DNA of 6,869 nucleotides from an uncultured Eubacteriales bacterium. GTDB lineage: Bacteria > Bacillota > Clostridia > Peptostreptococcales > Anaerovoracaceae. A program made the translations under genes and the position numbers. Where the stretch lies: NCBI GenBank assembly GCA_902766915.1, contig CACXFN010000048.1, positions 1 to 6,869 on the forward strand. The letters run 5' to 3'. This document shows, piece by piece, positions 1-5,733 of the stretch (position 1 is its first letter; each line of letters begins with the position of its first letter). The notes below the pieces were generated by a model. It did no database searches, was not told where the DNA came from, and saw only the letters and a program-made list of their open reading frames with translations.

Positions 1-819
1 AACCTCCTTAATTGCACTTTCGGGCGTCGAGGCACCCGCGGCAACTCCTATTTTATTATATTTTTTGATTTCTTTCAATGGTAAATCAATAATATTTTCA
101 ACAAAAAACGAATTCTCACAATTGTTTTTGGATATTTCGTACAGTTTTTGCGTATTTGAACTGTGTTTTCCACCAATAATAATCATTGCATCAGAATCAG
201 CTGCAAGGCGTCTGGTACTATCCTGTCTTAAAGTAGTCGCATTGCAAATAGTATTATAAAGCTTATATTTTAGTCCTTTTAAATCCAGAGTAGCAATTAT
301 TCTATCCAACAATTCCTTTCTAATTGTGGTTTGACAAACTACTACATATTCTTCATCTTCTTCATCCCTATCTAATTGAGAAACTTCCTCCTCTGAACCA
401 ATAATAATTCCTTCGTTGTTACACCAACCATTTGTTGCTATTACTTCCTGATGATTGGCATCACCTATTATTATTATTTTCTTATTATCATGATATGCTT
501 TTCCAACCAGGTCATGAATACGAGAAACAAAGGGGCAAGTCGTGTCAGTTAATAGTATTCCGGAAGACTTTGCTTTTTTATAGAATTCCTCAGGCTCTCC
601 ATGAGATCTAACTATTACGGTGTCACCTTTTTTCACATCATCCAACGATTTAATAATATGGCAACCCCGTGCTTCCAAATCCTCAGTTACCTGAGTATTA
701 TGAATCAAAGGGCCACATGTGAAAATGGGGCTACCCTTTTCCAACTCCCTCTCTGTTATGTCAAGTGCTCGTTTAACTCCAAAACAAAAACCGGAATTGT
801 CAGCTCTTTTTATTTCCAT
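1..819 (-). CDS. ispH: 4-hydroxy-3-methylbut-2-enyl diphosphate reductase (IspH/LytB), 3' end cut by window edge
   Basis: IspH catalyses the last step of the MEP isoprenoid pathway: a cytosolic [4Fe-4S] enzyme reduces HMBPP to IPP and DMAPP. I translated 273 residues with no stop before base 1. The N terminus reads MEIKRADNSGFCFGVKRA. The three cluster cysteines are visible at C12 (FCFGVKRA), C95 (TDTTCPFV) and C192 (NTICNATTLRQ). Substrate-site residues also match: H40 in GPLIHN, H73 in RSHG, H123 and E125 in NHQEV, T164/T165 in CQTT, S220 and N222 in HSSNTQ, and S264 in GASTPE. IspH alone is about 280-310 residues, so nearly all of it is present. In many Clostridia IspH is fused to ribosomal S1 domains; the window ends too early to tell. 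The start at 819 has AAGGA six bases upstream. The gene follows the pilus operon on the same strand after 67 bases, but its function is unrelated to the pilus. Confidence 0.96.
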   Translation of the reverse strand, partial: MEIKRADNSGFCFGVKRALDITERELEKGSPIFTCGPLIHNTQVTEDLEARGCHIIKSLDDVKKGDTVIVRSHGEPEEFYKKAKSSGILLTDTTCPFVSRIHDLVGKAYHDNKKIIIIGDANHQEVIATNGWCNNEGIIIGSEEEVSQLDRDEEDEEYVVVCQTTIRKELLDRIIATLDLKGLKYKLYNTICNATTLRQDSTRRLAADSDAMIIIGGKHSSNTQKLYEISKNNCENSFFVENIIDLPLKEIKKYNKIGVAAGASTPESAIKEV

Positions 820-883
820 CTAAAATCCTTCTAAAATTCTTTTTTTAACCACTCTCATCTTTAGTCATATATACATCAGTCTT

Positions 884-912
884 ATCCTAAAGGATATTAT
901 TAGACAATTCAA
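884..912 (-). promoter_or_regulatory. Possible sigma-A-type promoter for ispH
   Basis: On the minus strand TTGAAT (907-912) is followed after 17 bases by TAGGAT (884-889), each matching four of six consensus positions. Initiation would fall near 877, giving a leader of about 58 bases before the ispH start at 819. The elements lie inside the 3' end of the preceding gene. The 67-base spacer 820-886 otherwise shows only the ispH ribosome site and no convincing terminator. AT-rich DNA gives such matches by chance, so this is tentative; ispH could instead be read through from the pilus operon. Confidence 0.25.
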
Positions 913-1510
913 GTCCAATCTTTCTATATCCAACTTTTGAGATAGGACCCTCATCTTTCAATACTTTTTCTTCTTTAAGACTATCAATCCTTCTCATACA
1001 TGTATCCATTCCAATCATATTATTTGTAAGAACTGATTTCACTTCTTCAACTATTTGTTTATTTATGCCTACTCGATTATTATTCATAGCATTATCATAA
1101 ATCTCTTGCAATAGATTAAAAACCAATCTTCTGATAAGCTTATTTGGATCCTTGGGTGGCATTTCCACTCCTAAAGATGGTACATAAGCGATTTTGTAAT
1201 TGCCATTTCTGCAAATAAAAGTCACTTTTTCTTTTAATAGATACTGAGAAGGAAAAATATAATAGTCCATAGCTTCTCTCATTCCGGATATAATAGACGA
1301 TGCTATATAAGGAGCATCCCATTCCTTAATTGTCATGCCTATTGGATCAACGTCCGATAAATCATAGCATAGCTTAATCCTTTCACTATCTAATACTTCA
1401 AATGTTATGGGAAGAAAAATATCCACCTTTCCCTTTGTAACTACATCCAACTGATAGGGTATAATATCTTCATATCTATAATCCTTACATATAATATCCT
1501 TATGTATCAT
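887..1510 (-). CDS. DUF6382-like protein of the Tad locus, lacking an FHA domain
   Basis: This 207-residue protein has no signal peptide or membrane segment, so it is probably cytoplasmic. It resembles, from memory and only in pattern, the DUF6382 domain found in Clostridia Tad loci. The shared elements are LPITFEVLDSERIKLCYDLSD (residues 33-53), a helix with SGMREAMDYYIFPSQYLL (75-92), and VTFICRNGNYKIAYVPS (96-112). Typical DUF6382 proteins are longer and carry a C-terminal FHA phosphopeptide-binding domain. Here the C-terminal half (about 120-207) is predicted helical and basic-rich, with no FHA signature. An upstream in-frame start at 1534 exists, but the start at 1510 has GGAGGA five bases away and removes a 22-base overlap with the preceding gene. 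It is the last gene of the pilus operon. Role unknown; a regulatory or adaptor function is a guess. Family assignment is moderate, coding status is strong. Confidence 0.8.
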   Translation of the reverse strand: MIHKDIICKDYRYEDIIPYQLDVVTKGKVDIFLPITFEVLDSERIKLCYDLSDVDPIGMTIKEWDAPYIASSIISGMREAMDYYIFPSQYLLKEKVTFICRNGNYKIAYVPSLGVEMPPKDPNKLIRRLVFNLLQEIYDNAMNNNRVGINKQIVEEVKSVLTNNMIGMDTCMRRIDSLKEEKVLKDEGPISKVGYRKIGLELSNNIL

Positions 1511-1512
1511 TG

Positions 1513-2277
1513 TTATCCTCCGCATGATGCACAAGCTGTATAGCCATGAGCCTCTGCATCCTTCTTTTCCATTTCCACATAATATTTATCCACAGCATTG
1601 CACTTTCCCAAATGATATACTTTACCATCGGTAAAGAAGCAAAATACTATATCTCCGGTTTTCGCTCCTCCACTGTGACAGTTTGAGCAAGACTTAAACT
1701 TAGACCTGATTTCATTTGTTAAAAAAACCTTTTCACATGCCGGGTTTAAAAATGGACAACTTTTATTATGGTATCTCTCACCTCTATTAGGAAAAACATA
1801 TACTATTTGAGATCGTTCATATCCCGTTAATGCATGTTCACCATAATCACCTGACCTATCAAGTCCGGTAAATGCCCTTGAGCAAACTCTCTGTTCAATA
1901 TTCAAAAAGCTGTTACCCCCTAATGGATTCATACCTGAATAATGAAGAGTTACTCCTATGGAGATTAAATCTTCCAATCCCATATCACTATACAAATAAC
2001 CATAGTCAGATAAATAAACTCCATTAATCATTTTACTATCAGTGTTTATTCTATTTCTAACCATAATAGGAGTTGTTATTGGGTCCTCCATAAAAGCAGC
2101 TTTAATGTCTGCCAATTTAAGTTCTTCACCCATTGTAAATAGTGCCTTTTCAGCAGCTCCTACCATTGAAATCACCGAAATCAATAAAGCCATGACAATT
2201 ATAAGCGGCGGAATTAATAAGGATGCCTCCAATATATAAGTTCCTTTTTTATTCCTGGTATTCTGCTTTAAATACAT
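1513..2277 (-). CDS. TadE-like pseudopilin with two C-terminal Ada-like Cys/His metal-site repeats
   Basis: This 254-residue protein (counted from 2277) has a short basic leader ending NKKG (residue 12). TYILEASLLIPPLIIVMALLISVI follows, so Glu sits at +5 after the presumed prepilin-peptidase cut and leads into one membrane helix (about 18-40). The rest should lie outside the membrane. Near the C terminus are two copies of one pattern, H-x3-C-x22-C-x2-C: H170, C174, C197, C200 and H222, C226, C249, C252. The second copy (VYHLGKC...AEAHGYTACASC) resembles the Ada N-terminal zinc-site fold; metal binding is inferred. An extra cysteine, C181, lies in copy one. It is probably a minor pilin or tip protein of the Tad pilus. 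The start is uncertain: ATG 2277 has GGGGA five bases upstream, while ATG 2289 adds four residues and has AAGG only three bases away. Either overlaps the preceding gene (29 or 41 bases), indicating coupling. Confidence 0.88.
   Translation of the reverse strand: MYLKQNTRNKKGTYILEASLLIPPLIIVMALLISVISMVGAAEKALFTMGEELKLADIKAAFMEDPITTPIMVRNRINTDSKMINGVYLSDYGYLYSDMGLEDLISIGVTLHYSGMNPLGGNSFLNIEQRVCSRAFTGLDRSGDYGEHALTGYERSQIVYVFPNRGERYHNKSCPFLNPACEKVFLTNEIRSKFKSCSNCHSGGAKTGDIVFCFFTDGKVYHLGKCNAVDKYYVEMEKKDAEAHGYTACASCGG
1516..1521 (-). promoter_or_regulatory. Ribosome binding site GGAGGA that fixes the start at 1510
   Basis: GGAGGA lies five bases before the ATG at 1510 and doubles as the last two glycine codons of the preceding gene, whose TAA follows at once. 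This favours 1510 over the upstream in-frame start at 1534 and implies reinitiation by ribosomes finishing the upstream gene. Confidence 0.8.
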
Positions 2278-3496
2278 AACTATCCCCATTCGCCTTTAGG
2301 CTATAGCATACCCCGACATAGTGATCGTTTATAAGAAAGTCATCTCTATACCTGTAACGCATATTAATTTGTATCAAATCCATAATTCGAAGTAGCTTTG
2401 TATTATCATCCAATAAACAAAGCATATAGTTTATATAATCGTTATAATTATCTCCTGAATTGTTTCCTGTATCTATACATCCTGAGGATATATTATTAAT
2501 AACGTTATCGAGACTTACTGCCCATGTACTTTCTGTTTTCATTACCGGAACCGGCTTGCCTCGTATCAACAGTTCATAATCATTTATGCTTTCAGCCAAA
2601 GCCCAGGCTCCCGTTATTACAGCAGCGGCTTCTTCAGGCGCATATCCAACAGTTACCACGGTTGCTGCTGCCAAAATTTTTTCTTGCATTTCTGTGTTTT
2701 GCTTTATAAAAAGAGTATTCATCACTTCTCTCATTGCAATAATTCTGTTCCTAACAGCCTTGCGATTTTCTTCATCAGAGAACCTCCCACTTACGATGTA
2801 TTCCTGCTCCCCATAAAAGAAACCATCACTAATACCATTGGCATAATAGATATTTCTAAATCTTTTCTTTATATAATTATTGATTAAGTATTCATCCGTG
2901 CCGGTTTTAATTATGTCTTTAACCGAAGTAAATGATTTTAAAAACTCTCCTGCTCTATCTAATAAACCATCATTGGTCCTGCCACTGGAAGGGAGAGAAT
3001 TGAGCATGCTTTGGTTAGAGATAACCCTGGGATTTCCACCTTCTCCCTCTCCATTATCATAACGGACCAAGTGCTCATCTCCACCTCCCATTAATACATC
3101 GGTAGTCTTGTCCAACGCTGCAATCTCTCTAATCTGCTTAAGAAGATTATCCGTTTTCCCAAGGGAATAATCATATATATCAACACTTTCCACATTACAA
3201 TTAGCATAGGATTTTTCTTTAAAAGAATAATCTACATAGTATTGCAGTTTATCCGAAACTAGTCCTTCATTTCCATAATAAGCAAATATGCCATATTTAG
3301 AATACAGTTCAGAATCATATTCTCCTAAAATCGATTCAGCCCATAGATCTCCCAATGCATAGGCACCCGACTTTACGAGCTGATTTTCTGCAGCAGCTAT
3401 ATAAAAAGAAACAAGAGAGATTAACGTTGTTGCAAATAGCAAAACGTATACAGTCATAGAACCCTTTTTTGATTTATAACAAATTCTATCTTTCAT
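2249..3496 (-). CDS. DUF5702 / TadG-like Tad-locus protein
   Basis: This 415-residue protein starts with a basic leader ending KSKKG (residue 12), then SMTVYVLLFATTLISLVSFYIAAAE. That gives a pilin-like membrane helix (about 16-36), but position +5 is Tyr17 instead of the usual Glu. Two blocks fit the DUF5702 family of Firmicutes Tad loci. One follows the helix, LWAESILGEYDSELYSKYGIFAYY (51-74). The other is GEQEYIVSGRFSDEENRKAVRNRI (229-252). The C-terminal region contains an Ala-rich stretch near 280-305 and probably lies outside the cell. It is likely a large minor pilin or a pilus-associated assembly or surface protein; the exact role is not established. A TTG start at 3517 would add seven residues but has poor ribosome-site spacing. 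ATG 3496 has AGGA eight bases upstream, overlapping the stop of the preceding gene. Confidence 0.87.
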   Translation of the reverse strand: MKDRICYKSKKGSMTVYVLLFATTLISLVSFYIAAAENQLVKSGAYALGDLWAESILGEYDSELYSKYGIFAYYGNEGLVSDKLQYYVDYSFKEKSYANCNVESVDIYDYSLGKTDNLLKQIREIAALDKTTDVLMGGGDEHLVRYDNGEGEGGNPRVISNQSMLNSLPSSGRTNDGLLDRAGEFLKSFTSVKDIIKTGTDEYLINNYIKKRFRNIYYANGISDGFFYGEQEYIVSGRFSDEENRKAVRNRIIAMREVMNTLFIKQNTEMQEKILAAATVVTVGYAPEEAAAVITGAWALAESINDYELLIRGKPVPVMKTESTWAVSLDNVINNISSGCIDTGNNSGDNYNDYINYMLCLLDDNTKLLRIMDLIQINMRYRYRDDFLINDHYVGVCYSLKANGDSYVFKAEYQE

Positions 3497-3504
3497 TTTC
3501 AAAT

Positions 3505-3508
3505 TCCT
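3505..3508 (-). promoter_or_regulatory. Ribosome binding site AGGA supporting the ATG at 3496
   Basis: AGGA begins in the TAG stop of the small TadE-like gene and stands eight bases before ATG 3496. It supports that start over the in-frame TTG at 3517. The core is short, so the downstream gene probably depends partly on coupling. Confidence 0.5.
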
Positions 3509-3821
3509 ATGACACAAATTCCTTCTTCACTCTCACCATACTCGCTTCATCAATTGCATACCCATAGGGACGATAATCACGTGTCAATTCGTATAAATAC
3601 AATCCCCCAACCCTTGATGAAGTATGAGTTTCCACTTCGATTCTTTTAATTAAAGATTTTTCTTCTCTGATCATATCAATAATTTCTCTCTGAGCCTCGC
3701 ATTCTCTTTGCATTGCATTGAATTGAAAAACACATGCTCCAATTAAAGATAATATGATTAGAATGAAAATCGGTAATACGATAGCAGCTTCAACGATTTC
3801 ATTTCCTTCCTTATTCATCAT
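3507..3821 (-). CDS. Small TadE-like minor pilin (pseudopilin)
   Basis: This 104-residue protein begins MMNKEGNEIVEAAIVLPIFILIILSLIGACVF. A five-residue charged leader ends at Gly6. The next residues NEIVE place Glu11 at +5, the classic prepilin-peptidase substrate arrangement, followed by the EAA-x-VLP-type helix of TadE proteins (membrane segment about 13-32). Residues 33-104 are a short soluble domain rich in charged residues. TadE-family proteins are processed by TadV and act as minor pilins or initiation factors for the Flp fibre; this is family knowledge, not shown here. No good ribosome site precedes the start. ATG 3821 overlaps the TGA of flp as ATGA, so translation is probably coupled to pilin synthesis. 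A second ATG follows at once (3818) and cannot be excluded. It is somewhat shorter than common TadE proteins. Confidence 0.88.
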   Translation of the reverse strand: MMNKEGNEIVEAAIVLPIFILIILSLIGACVFQFNAMQRECEAQREIIDMIREEKSLIKRIEVETHTSSRVGGLYLYELTRDYRPYGYAIDEASMVRVKKEFVS

Positions 3822-3958
3822 GCGTTTAGATCTGCAAATACACTGTTTACGAATTGCGTAATCTGTGTTCTGAATATCAACCCTAAGGCTATTGCCAAGG
3901 CGATTAGGATTGCCACCTGTACCATCTCCATACCTTTTTTGTTCTTTAAAAAACTCAT
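3818..3958 (-). CDS. flp: Flp1-like major type IVb pilin precursor
   Basis: This small gene encodes 46 residues: the leader MSFLKNKKG, then MEMVQVAILIALAIALGLIF, then RTQITQFVNSVFADLNA. A basic leader ending in Gly9, a hydrophobic helix of about 20 residues and a tiny polar tail are the standard Flp/Flp1-like design. The mature protein would be 37 residues. After prepilin-peptidase cleavage the subunits pack through their helices into the fibre. Position +5 after the presumed cut is Gln14, not the usual Glu; the only nearby Glu is Glu11 at +2. The gene lies directly after tadC, as expected for this operon type, and its TGA overlaps the next start (ATGA). AAGGAG six bases before the ATG is the strongest ribosome site among the pilin genes, consistent with high output. 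Its length alone makes it easy to miss in automated annotation. Confidence 0.92.
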   Translation of the reverse strand: MSFLKNKKGMEMVQVAILIALAIALGLIFRTQITQFVNSVFADLNA

Positions 3959-3964
3959 TTTTTT

Positions 3965-3970
3965 CTCCTT
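3965..3970 (-). promoter_or_regulatory. Strong ribosome binding site of flp
   Basis: AAGGAG is followed by six A residues and then the ATG at 3958. It sits in the only real gap inside the pilus operon (3959-4021, 63 bases). I see no convincing promoter in the gap, so stronger initiation on the shared mRNA is the likeliest way the major pilin is raised above its neighbours. Confidence 0.85.
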
Positions 3971-4021
3971 TCTTGATTAAGTAATTAACTTCTTTTCTTT
4001 CACTAACTACAATGCATTTAT

Positions 4022-4993
4022 TTACATCTGCATCAATGCAGGGCCTGCCGTAACTATCAACAGCGCTATCATCATTACGCCAAGAGGAAGTGTCAGCTTG
4101 CTTTCAGAAGCACGCCCCTGTTCTTCAGCACGTTTCTTCCTCCTGTCCCACAGTAATTCTCCTTCCAAAACAAGCTTGGATCTCAAATCGGTTCCTTTCT
4201 TCTGATTGTCCATTATTATTGTGGTCATTCTCTTTAATTCAGGTATTTTCTTTTTTCTTGCGAATTCATTTAATAGTTTAGTCGTATCCCCATTTGTGCA
4301 TTCCGCGTCTTTAATGATTTCACCTAATCTGACCGGAAGTATGTTCTTACCCTTATAATCATTTGAAACTGCAATGCGCCTAATCGACTCTTCATAAACA
4401 AGTCCACTTCCTAGAAGTAGAACAAGCTTATTGTTGAATGATGGCAATTCATTCACAATACTATCCACCTCTCTTTTTGCCTCTTGTTTTATTTCATTCC
4501 TTTCTCCTCTATACATAAACAGCAAGAGTAAAGGAGGGAAAATTATTGGCAATAACCAAGAGTATTTCGTCTCTTTTCTGTCCCAAACAAGTGAAACATT
4601 ATCACCGATGTGATTAGGTAGCATCAATACATCATCTTCACTTTGATTCATTCCCCTAACCAACCTTGTAATCTCTGTATTCAATTCATCTTCAGGACTA
4701 TACTTATATTTCTCAGTCTTTTCATTTTCTCCTGGGCCAGCGGATCTCTTTAGTATCACTTCTCTTTCCACAGTAATGTCATCCTGTTTTGCAACAACGG
4801 AAAGTGTAACACCCTGATTGGCCTTATCACCTTTTATTCCCAACACCTGATGCTCATCCATGATAAACATATTGTCTCTATGAATATTGGACCTATATAA
4901 AACTGCTACTGACAATAGAGAAATGAGAATTATAACAATTACAAATCCCCTTCTCTTTTTACAGAAATCCGCAAAGGTTCTATTATTATTCAT
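4022..4993 (-). CDS. tadC: TadC-like membrane platform protein with an extracytoplasmic insert
   Basis: TadC works with TadB as the inner-membrane platform of the Tad pilus, on which the CpaF ATPase acts. This 323-residue protein has a membrane helix at about 17-33, a hydrophilic stretch at 34-144, a second helix at 145-161, a cytoplasmic region and a C-terminal helix at about 301-320. The cytoplasmic part carries TadC-type T2SSF features: ELPSFNNKLVLLLGSGLVYEESIRRIA (182-208), LNEFARKKKIPELKRM (241-256), and QKKGTDLRSKLVLEGELLWDRRKKRAEEQGRASESKLTLPL (264-304), ending GPALMQM. The 110-residue segment between the first two helices has beta-rich patterning and probably faces outward; the classic proteobacterial TadC lacks such a domain. 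I recall similar inserts in Lachnospiraceae Tad loci. ATG 4993 overlaps the tadB stop as ATGA, and GAGGA lies seven bases upstream. The T2SSF part is divergent, so the name rests on motifs and position. Confidence 0.87.
   Translation of the reverse strand: MNNNRTFADFCKKRRGFVIVIILISLLSVAVLYRSNIHRDNMFIMDEHQVLGIKGDKANQGVTLSVVAKQDDITVEREVILKRSAGPGENEKTEKYKYSPEDELNTEITRLVRGMNQSEDDVLMLPNHIGDNVSLVWDRKETKYSWLLPIIFPPLLLLFMYRGERNEIKQEAKREVDSIVNELPSFNNKLVLLLGSGLVYEESIRRIAVSNDYKGKNILPVRLGEIIKDAECTNGDTTKLLNEFARKKKIPELKRMTTIIMDNQKKGTDLRSKLVLEGELLWDRRKKRAEEQGRASESKLTLPLGVMMIALLIVTAGPALMQM
4028..4041 (-). repeat. Short inverted repeat at the 3' end of tadC
   Basis: CTGCAT and ATGCAG flank a two-base centre, so a five-pair stem with a four-base loop can form on the mRNA four bases before the tadC stop. 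No T-run follows, so it is not an intrinsic terminator. It precedes the flp leader and could mark an mRNA processing or stabilising site, but codon content alone may explain it. Confidence 0.3.
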
Positions 4994-5733
4994 ACTTCAA
5001 TCCTCGTTATTTTTTCTGTCATATAAATCGAATAAATCATTGAAAGAGCAGCAATGGTCATTAGTATTCTGCCCAGAATGCTCTCATACATCACATCCAA
5101 ATAGGATGGTGATGTGATTCTCAAAAATAGAATCATCATTAGGGGCATTACTCCAACCATTCGGCCTTCTGTTTTCTTTTGTGAGAATAATGTTCTCATT
5201 TCATTTTCTATATTAATCTTCTCAACAATTAGCACAGAGGCTCTATCCACCGCCTGTACCAAATCCCCACCGGAATCTCTACAAGCTGCAAATACACGAG
5301 CAAAATCCTCTATGTCTTCTAAACCACTTCTTATAGCCAAATCGTTCCATAGTTCAACATCTCCACCGGCAGTTTCTCTCATTTTCTTAATCATATAGAG
5401 TAATTCTTTTTCCATATAGGAATCTTCTCCATATAATTCACCAATCTGAAAAGCGGAAATCTCCATTGCCTCCTCCATATGAGCACCTGCAGCGAAGGAT
5501 GATGAAAAACTATAAAGCACATCTCTAAATTGATTTCTAAGTGCTCTTCTCCTTCTTTCCGCAAGCAAACTTTCCACAGTTTTTTTCGTAAGATAAAAAA
5601 TAAATGGTGCCAAAGCTATTCCGATATAGGTATCGTAGAACATCCATCCTATAAGTGTTGAGGAAACCACACAAAACACCGTTAACATAAGGATTTCTTT
5701 TCCGCGCAAACTGTATAACCTGTAATCATGCAT
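4990..5733 (-). CDS. tadB: TadB-like membrane platform protein (T2SSF family)
   Basis: TadB pairs with TadC in the inner-membrane assembly platform. This 247-residue protein shows the usual order: two N-terminal membrane helices (about 13-32 and 35-49), a basic linker LLAERRRRALRNQFRD (56-71), a cytoplasmic helical T2SSF region, and two C-terminal helices (about 192-207 and 222-238). T2SSF motifs include LYSFSSSFAAGAHMEEAMEIS (73-93) and the block FARVFAACRDSGGDLVQAVDRASVLIVEKINIENEMRTLFSQKKTEGRMVGVMPL (144-198). ATG 5733 overlaps the end of the ATPase gene by eight bases and has AAGGGGA seven bases upstream. The stop overlaps the tadC start as ATGA. The order ATPase-TadB-TadC is the conserved Tad core. 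The protein is compact: about 250 residues against roughly 280-320 for many TadB proteins. Confidence 0.93.
   Translation of the reverse strand: MHDYRLYSLRGKEILMLTVFCVVSSTLIGWMFYDTYIGIALAPFIFYLTKKTVESLLAERRRRALRNQFRDVLYSFSSSFAAGAHMEEAMEISAFQIGELYGEDSYMEKELLYMIKKMRETAGGDVELWNDLAIRSGLEDIEDFARVFAACRDSGGDLVQAVDRASVLIVEKINIENEMRTLFSQKKTEGRMVGVMPLMMILFLRITSPSYLDVMYESILGRILMTIAALSMIYSIYMTEKITRIEV

Noticed and set aside
65..834. Two plus-strand frames (65-259 and 601-834)
   Set aside because: Both are antisense to ispH, whose active-site motifs read continuously on the minus strand.
884..897. TATCC-TTTA-GGATA inverted repeat at the end of the pilus operon as a terminator
   Set aside because: The stem is only five pairs, AT-rich, starts within the coding end and has no T-run after it on the transcribed strand.
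1140..1322. 60-codon frame on the minus strand inside the DUF6382-like gene
   Set aside because: It is an alternate frame within a well-supported gene, with no independent start signal.
2524..2887. Several overlapping plus-strand frames of 61-76 codons
   Set aside because: They lie opposite the DUF5702 gene, overlap one another and show no domain or initiation signal; chance frames in AT-rich DNA.
3497..3517. TTG start at 3517 for the DUF5702 gene
   Set aside because: The nearest AAGGA is only about three bases away, too close; ATG 3496 gives a normal short basic leader and better spacing.
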